DNA of 9,439 nt from an uncultured Selenomonadales bacterium (GTDB lineage: Bacteria > Bacillota_C > Negativicutes > Selenomonadales > Selenomonadaceae), in contig CAMYWI010000029.1 in the NCBI GenBank assembly GCA_947302675.1, positions 1 through 9,439 of the forward strand, in the 5' to 3' direction. Below, piece by piece: positions 5,276 to 9,439 of this stretch. The notes under the pieces were generated by a model, which saw only the letters and a program-made list of their open reading frames with translations, was not told the DNA's origin and searched no databases. Made by a program: the position numbers and the translations under genes. Position 1 is the stretch's first letter. Every line of letters starts with the position of its first letter.

Positions 5276-7024
5276 ATGTCGTGGATGAACAACATGCGCG
5301 TGGCGTACAAGTTATTGATACTTAACATCGTCGCCATCGTCGGAATGATTATCATTGGTTTGGTCGGTTACTTCGCCGTTATGCAGGCGCAAGCGGATTT
5401 GAACACAATCAGCCAAACCTACTTGAAGGGTATCTTTGAAATCGGGCGTTGCCGTCACGCGGTGCGCTATGCTCAAGTTCAAAGTATCTTGGCTCCGTTT
5501 ACAACCGACGCAACTTTACTGCAATCGCGTATTGATAAATACAACGACGCGGTAAAAGAGTTGGACGAGTCTTTGGCTAATTACGAACAGATAATCAAAG
5601 ACGACGCGCAGGCTCGCGCACAAGTCGACGCTGCCAAACGTGAATGGGCTAAGTTCAAAGACGGCGGCGATAAGATCATGGCTATGCGCTCGCCGGTTGG
5701 TGTCGACCTCACGACGCTCGCGCAGTTCCGCGTTCAAGCTTTGGATTTCTATCAGAATGAAGTCATGCCCTACGCAGTTTCGACGGGCGACGCAATTTTG
5801 GCTATTCAGCAAAAAGCCTACGACGATTCGGACGCCACGATTAAACGTTCCGACGAAGGCATTGCCTCAGCCGTTCGCAATTTGTTCCTCGTGCTCGGCG
5901 GCACCTTCCTTATCTTGATTTTCTTCAGCCTCACGATTACCAAAGCCGTTACCGACCCGCTCAGCAACATGGTCAAGGCACTGCACTTGCTCAAGGGCGG
6001 CGACTTCCGTCGTACGGATTTGCTTGACGCTGACCGCGCCGACGAGTTCGGAACTATGGCTCTTGCCGTTCGCGATATGCGCCAGACTATAAGTAAAGTT
6101 GTTCAGAAGACGAGCGACGCCGCAAGTCAATTCGCCGCCTCCTCCGAAGAACTTACCGCAAGTGCTCACCAAAGCTCGCAAGCCTCTGAACAGGTCGCGC
6201 AATCCGTCACCAGTTCGGCGGGCGCGGTTGTCGAACAACAGGCTCTCATCAACGACGCTATGGAAGCTATCAAAAGTGCTTTAGGTTCTATCGAAACTCT
6301 TACGAAAACTTCAGACTTGGTCGCCGCTATGGTCGGCAAAGCTATGGTTGAAGCTAATGCCGGTACCGAAGCCGTCGAGGCGTCGGTCAATCAGATTATC
6401 AGCGTTGAAAAAATCGTTAATGACTCCGCTTTGACTGTCGACAAGCTCGGCAAACGTTCGCAAGAAATCGGACAGATTGTTGAATCAATTTCCGCCATTG
6501 CTGACCAGACTAACTTGCTCGCGTTGAACGCGGCGATTGAGGCGGCGCGCGCCGGTGAACACGGTCGCGGATTTGCCGTCGTTTCCGAAGAAGTCCGCAA
6601 GCTCGCCGAAGAATCTCAAGAATCCTCGCAGAAAATTGCGGCTCTTATCGGCGAAATTCAAGCTGAAACTACCAGCGCGGTTGACTCAATGCAGAAAGGC
6701 AACGCGGCTGTTCGCAGAGGTACCGAGTCGGTTGAAAGACTGCGCGACACCTTCGACAGTATCAAAGACGCTTCCGCTAAAGTTGAAACTGAAGCGAAGA
6801 ATATGGTACGCGAACTCAAGGCTGTTGAAAGCGCAACGTTCAAGATTCGCGACTGCAACGATAAGACTTTGGAAAAGGGCTTGTCGGTCTCTAAGGAAAT
6901 GGAAAGTGTCTCGGCGGCGGCTGAACAACAATCCGCCTCTTCGGAAGAAATTTCGTCTGCGGCAGATGAACTCGCCCGCCTCGCGCAAGATCTCCAGAAT
7001 TCTCTTACTATGTTCCAATACTAA
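5276..7024 (+). CDS. Methyl-accepting chemotaxis protein, copy 1
   Basis: 582-aa transmembrane chemoreceptor that would control the CheA kinase through CheW. TM1 spans about residues 11-35. The external domain (36-203) is mostly helical and four-helix-bundle-like, with a [13 protein letters not shown] segment at 57-69. TM2 is at about 204-222, HAMP at about 222-277, and the cytoplasmic coiled-coil hairpin at 278-575. Its tip carries the highly conserved [18 protein letters not shown] (411-428) with flanking [19 protein letters not shown]-rich and A/S-rich segments such as [16 protein letters not shown] (550-565) look like methylation regions. The C-terminus (MFQY) lacks an NWETF-like tether for CheR. 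The ATG at 5276 follows GGGGG at 10 nt. It forms a tandem pair with 7305-9053. Ligand unknown; no che genes in view. Confidence 0.95.
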   Translation: MSWMNNMRVAYKLLILNIVAIVGMIIIGLVGYFAVMQAQADLNTISQTYLKGIFEIGRCRHAVRYAQVQSILAPFTTDATLLQSRIDKYNDAVKELDESLANYEQIIKDDAQARAQVDAAKREWAKFKDGGDKIMAMRSPVGVDLTTLAQFRVQALDFYQNEVMPYAVSTGDAILAIQQKAYDDSDATIKRSDEGIASAVRNLFLVLGGTFLILIFFSLTITKAVTDPLSNMVKALHLLKGGDFRRTDLLDADRADEFGTMALAVRDMRQTISKVVQKTSDAASQFAASSEELTASAHQSSQASEQVAQSVTSSAGAVVEQQALINDAMEAIKSALGSIETLTKTSDLVAAMVGKAMVEANAGTEAVEASVNQIISVEKIVNDSALTVDKLGKRSQEIGQIVESISAIADQTNLLALNAAIEAARAGEHGRGFAVVSEEVRKLAEESQESSQKIAALIGEIQAETTSAVDSMQKGNAAVRRGTESVERLRDTFDSIKDASAKVETEAKNMVRELKAVESATFKIRDCNDKTLEKGLSVSKEMESVSAAAEQQSASSEEISSAADELARLAQDLQNSLTMFQY

Positions 7025-7048
7025 AAATTATTCCGATAAAAATTTTTA

Positions 7049-7076
7049 CCTCGACAAAGGTCGGGGCTTTTTTTTT
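7049..7076 (+). terminator. Terminator of chemoreceptor gene 1
   Basis: CCTCGAC (7049-7055) pairs with GTCGGGG (7060-7066), including one G-U pair, around loop AAAG, followed by nine T (7068-7076). The same structure recurs after the second receptor with an A-U to U-G change in the stem. The two receptors are therefore probably separate transcripts. Confidence 0.92.
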
Positions 7077-7080
7077 GCAA

Positions 7081-7109
7081 TAAAGGATAATCGCCCGCCG
7101 CGCAGAATA
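7081..7109. repeat. 29-nt perfect repeat, copy 1
   Basis: All 29 bases here are identical to 9107-9135. The segment begins TAAAGGATAATCGCC and ends CGCGCAGAATA and sits a few bases after each receptor terminator. It is better conserved than the terminator before it. A shorter related string, GCAGAATA, occurs at 5093-5100 in the leader of the first receptor. Function unknown. Confidence 0.75.
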
Positions 7110-7127
7110 TATAAGGCACAAATCAAA

Positions 7128-7155
7128 TTGAATTCTGGTTAAGTCGTGATATGTT
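7128..7155 (+). promoter_or_regulatory. Candidate promoter of chemoreceptor gene 2
   Basis: TTGAAT (7128-7133, 4 of 6), 16 nt, then TATGTT (7150-7155, 4 of 6) preceded by an extended -10 TG (7147-7148). A start near 7161 gives a leader of about 145 nt. It is the best candidate in this interval but weak. Confidence 0.35.
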
Positions 7156-7194
7156 GGAAGGAGGGAAGATTATAGAAATGAATTAAACTATCGC

Positions 7195-7304
7195 GGGAAC
7201 TCGTTCAAACGTTGAGAAAGACGGTTGGCAAAACGAAAGCTCTTGCCGTAAAATCTCAAGCTCAAAAAATTTTCATACCGTCAAAAAAAGGGAGGAATAA
7301 TTTT
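7195..7304 (+). ncRNA. Conserved 110-nt leader of chemoreceptor gene 2
   Basis: Counterpart of 5166-5275. Helices are TTGAGA (7212-7217) / TCTCAA (7254-7259), GACGGT (7220-7225) / ACCGTC (7277-7282), and the hairpin GGCAA (7227-7231) / TTGCC (7243-7247). The first two cross. Compared with copy 1 the second helix changes both partners (G-C to A-U) and the hairpin changes a G-U to A-U. The distance from ACCG to the ATG is 28 nt in both copies. Ribosome binding site GGGAGG is at 7290-7295. Confidence 0.5.
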
Positions 7305-9053
7305 ATGTCTTGGATGAACAACATGCGCGTGGCGTACAAGCTCTTGTTGCTTAACATTGTCGCCATCGTCGGAATGATTGTCGTCGGTATGGTCGGCTAC
7401 TTCGCCACCATGCAGGCGCAAGAGGACTTAAACACAATTAGCCAAACCTACTTGAAGGGTATCTTTGAAATCGGGCGTTGCCGCCATGCCGTGCGCTATG
7501 CTCAGGTTCAATCTATCTTGGTGCCTTTGACGACTGATCAGACGCTGTTGCAGTCTCGCGTTGACAAGTACAACGGCGCGGTAAAAGAGTTGGACGAGTC
7601 TTTGGCTCTTTATGAACAGATAATCAAAGACGACGCGCAAGCTCGCGCTCAAGTCGACGCCGCCAAACGCGAATGGGCTAAGTTCAAAGCCGGCGGCGAT
7701 AAAATGATGCAAATGCGTTCGCCTGTCGGTGCCGATACTCAAACTATCGCTAACCACAGAAATCAAGCTCTGGAATACTATCAATCCGAAGTCATGCCCT
7801 ACGCCGTTTCGACGGGCGGCGCGATTTTGGAAATTCAGCAGAAAGCCTATCAAGATTCTGAAGACACGATTAAACGTTCCGACGAGGAAATTGCGGCTGC
7901 CGTTCGCAATCTGTTCATCGTGCTCGGCGGTATGTCCCTTGTCTTGATTTTCTTCAGCTTTACAATCACCAAAGCCGTTACCAATCCGCTCAGCAATATG
8001 GTTCAAGCATTGCACTTGCTCAAAGACGGCGACTTCCGTCGCACGGATTTGCTTGACGCTGACCGCGCTGACGAGTTCGGAGCTATGGCTCTTGCCGTCC
8101 GCGACATGCGCCAGACTATCAGCAAGGTTATTCAAAAGACGAGCGACGCCGCAAGTCAATTCGCCGCCTCGTCTCAAGAACTCACCGCCAGTGCTCACCA
8201 AAGCTCGCAAGCCTCTGAACAGGTCGCGCAATCCGTCACGGGCTCGGCGGGCGCAGTTGTCGAGCAGCAATCCCTTATCAACGACGCTATGGACGCTATC
8301 AACGTCGCCACGAAGTCTATCGAAACTCTTACCAAAACTTCCGACTTGGTCGCCGCTATGGTCGGCAAGGCTATGGACGAGGCAAATGCCGGTACCGAAG
8401 CCGTCGAGGCGTCCGTTGCTCAAATTATCAGCGTTGAAAAAATCGTTAATGACTCCGCTTTGACTGTCGACAAGCTCGGCAAACGTTCTCAAGAAATCGG
8501 ACAGATTGTTGAAAGTATCAGCGGCATTGCCGAACAAACCAACTTGCTCGCGTTGAACGCGGCGATTGAGGCGGCTCGCGCAGGTGAACACGGTCGCGGA
8601 TTCGCCGTCGTTTCCGAAGAAGTCCGCAAGCTCGCTGAAGAATCAGGCGAGGCGTCACAGAAAATCGCGGCTCTTATCGGCGAAATTCAAGCCGAGACGA
8701 CCAGCGCGGTTGACTCAATGCAAAAAGGCAACGCGGCTGTCCGCGCAGGTACCGAGTCGGTTGAGAGATTGCGCTCCACCTTCGACAGCATTAAGGAGGC
8801 CTCCAAGAAAGTTGAGACTGAAGCCAAGAACATGGTCAACGAACTCAAGGCGGTCGAAAGCGCAACCTTCAAGATTCGCGACTGCAACGATAAGACTTTG
8901 GAAAAAGGCTTGTCGGTCTCTAAGGAAATGGAAAGCGTCTCGGCGGCGGCTGAACAACAATCCGCCTCTTCGGAAGAAATTTCGTCTGCGGCAGATGAAC
9001 TCGCCCGCCTCGCTCAAGACCTCCAGAATTCTCTGCAAATGTTCCAGTACTAA
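7305..9053 (+). CDS. Methyl-accepting chemotaxis protein, copy 2
   Basis: 582-aa paralogue of the receptor at 5276-7024, colinear without a single indel; hand comparison finds about 62 differences (roughly 89% identity). Architecture is the same: TM1 about 11-35, external helical domain 36-203, TM2 about 204-222, HAMP about 222-277, and signalling hairpin with tip [18 protein letters not shown]. The signalling half is about 93% identical and the external domain about 84%, with a cluster of seven changes in residues 143-153. The C-terminus (MFQY) also lacks a CheR tether. The ATG at 7305 is chosen because it follows GGGAGG by 9 nt and matches copy 1. The frame stays open upstream to a TTG at 7212, but that stretch is leader: copy 1 is frameshifted there and the substitutions show no codon-position bias. 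The two receptors probably sense related but not identical ligands (inference). Confidence 0.95.
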   Translation: MSWMNNMRVAYKLLLLNIVAIVGMIVVGMVGYFATMQAQEDLNTISQTYLKGIFEIGRCRHAVRYAQVQSILVPLTTDQTLLQSRVDKYNGAVKELDESLALYEQIIKDDAQARAQVDAAKREWAKFKAGGDKMMQMRSPVGADTQTIANHRNQALEYYQSEVMPYAVSTGGAILEIQQKAYQDSEDTIKRSDEEIAAAVRNLFIVLGGMSLVLIFFSFTITKAVTNPLSNMVQALHLLKDGDFRRTDLLDADRADEFGAMALAVRDMRQTISKVIQKTSDAASQFAASSQELTASAHQSSQASEQVAQSVTGSAGAVVEQQSLINDAMDAINVATKSIETLTKTSDLVAAMVGKAMDEANAGTEAVEASVAQIISVEKIVNDSALTVDKLGKRSQEIGQIVESISGIAEQTNLLALNAAIEAARAGEHGRGFAVVSEEVRKLAEESGEASQKIAALIGEIQAETTSAVDSMQKGNAAVRAGTESVERLRSTFDSIKEASKKVETEAKNMVNELKAVESATFKIRDCNDKTLEKGLSVSKEMESVSAAAEQQSASSEEISSAADELARLAQDLQNSLQMFQY

Positions 9054-9076
9054 AAATTATTTCGATAAAAATTTTT

Positions 9077-9102
9077 GCCTCGTCAAATGGCGGGGCTTTT
9101 TT
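9077..9102 (+). terminator. Terminator of chemoreceptor gene 2
   Basis: GCCTCGTC (9077-9084) pairs with GGCGGGGC (9089-9096) with two G-U pairs and loop AAAT, followed by six T (9097-9102). It is homologous to 7049-7076, with stem pairing kept despite base changes. Confidence 0.9.
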
Positions 9103-9106
9103 GTTT

Positions 9107-9135
9107 TAAAGGATAATCGCCCGCCGCGCAGAATA
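9107..9135. repeat. 29-nt perfect repeat, copy 2
   Basis: Identical at every base to 7081-7109. Here it lies between the receptor terminator and the ribosome binding site of the next gene (its end is 32 nt before the TTG start), so it could belong to the upstream region of that gene. No clear -35/-10 pair was found between it and the start. Confidence 0.75.
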
Positions 9136-9167
9136 CTGTTTAAAAATATTTTGGGAGGCGATTAACT

Positions 9168-9439
9168 TTGTTGACTTACAGTTATTATGGTCATGCCTGT
9201 TTTCTTCTTGACGACGGCAAAACCAAAATCCTCGTCGACCCGTTTTTGACGGGCAACCCGCAAGCCGCTATCAACGAAAAGGACGTTAAGGCGGATTATA
9301 TTTTAATCACGCACGCGCACGGAGATCATCTCGGCGACGCTCCGAACATTGCGGTTAGGACGAACGCGACAGTCATGGGCATTCCCGAAATTATGGACTT
9401 CGGCGGTCAGCTTGTTAAAACTATCGGCATGAACTTGGG
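9168..9439 (+). CDS. UPF0173-type metal-dependent hydrolase (partial, 3' end outside)
   Basis: The first 90 codons of a metallo-beta-lactamase-fold protein, cut by the window end. It begins MLTYSYYGHACFFL-like (the actual sequence has one F then LL), continues KILVDPFLTGNP (residues 20-31), and carries the metal-binding THAHGDHLGD motif at 48-57 with H49, H51, D53 and H54. The YxGHAC start, the DPFLTGNP segment and the HxHxDH motif together fit the UPF0173/YtkL group of small (about 225-aa) predicted hydrolases of unknown substrate. The TTG at 9168 is chosen because GGGAGG (9153-9158) precedes it by 9 nt; a second TTG at 9171 is possible. It follows the second receptor's terminator, so it is probably transcribed separately. 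Confidence 0.88.
   Translation, partial: MLTYSYYGHACFLLDDGKTKILVDPFLTGNPQAAINEKDVKADYILITHAHGDHLGDAPNIAVRTNATVMGIPEIMDFGGQLVKTIGMNL

Noticed and set aside
7212..7304. Upstream in-frame extension of the second receptor from TTG at 7212 (31 extra residues)
   Set aside because: A good ribosome binding site and ATG exist at 7290-7307, copy 1 has a frameshift and stop in the matching stretch, and differences between copies show pairing-preserving rather than codon-preserving changes.
7428..8591. 387-aa open frame antisense to the second receptor
   Set aside because: Shadow of strong codon bias in the receptor gene; a similar but broken frame lies opposite copy 1, there is no recognisable domain, and no promoter or ribosome binding site was noted.

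Overview
The window looks like a chromosomal segment of a diderm Firmicute, most likely of the Negativicutes/Selenomonadales type. This is an inference from gene content (an AMIN-type cell-wall amidase with a GerMN lipoprotein, chemoreceptors, a UPF0173 hydrolase), frequent TTG/GTG starts, strong AGGAGG-like ribosome binding sites and classical hairpin-plus-T-run terminators. No RNA-gene, phage, transposase or CRISPR signature was seen.

Layout. (1) 36-1747, plus strand: a two-gene cell-envelope operon, an exported N-acetylmuramoyl-L-alanine amidase translationally coupled to a GerMN-domain lipoprotein, ending in a strong terminator. (2) 1844-2558, plus strand: a single Uma2-family (PD-(D/E)XK-like) gene with its own promoter. 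It ends in a terminator that matches the one in front of the gene at 40 of 41 bases, so the gene sits between near-identical direct repeats. (3) 2567-3178, minus strand: a histidine phosphatase, divergent from (4) 3315-4745, plus strand: a membrane sensor histidine kinase with no response regulator beside it. (5) 4746-5275: a 530-base gene-poor stretch holding a composite palindromic element, a possible attenuator or small RNA ending in a nine-T terminator, a promoter, and a long structured leader. (6) 5276-7024 and 7305-9053, plus strand: two tandem chemoreceptor genes of identical length (582 aa, about 89% identical by hand count). Each has the same 110-nt leader in front and the same terminator plus 29-nt repeat behind. 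(7) 9168 to the window end: the start of a UPF0173-type metallo-beta-lactamase-fold hydrolase.

How the parts relate. The amidase and GerMN lipoprotein probably act together at the envelope. The two chemoreceptors are a recent tandem duplication whose signalling halves stay nearly fixed while a short patch of the ligand-binding domain has diverged. The most interesting signal is the leader shared by the two chemoreceptor genes. It can form two helices that cross each other (pseudoknot or mutually exclusive topology) just upstream of the ribosome binding site, and one helix carries a compensatory base-pair change between the copies. This suggests a cis-regulatory RNA controlling receptor expression; I do not recognise it as a known class.
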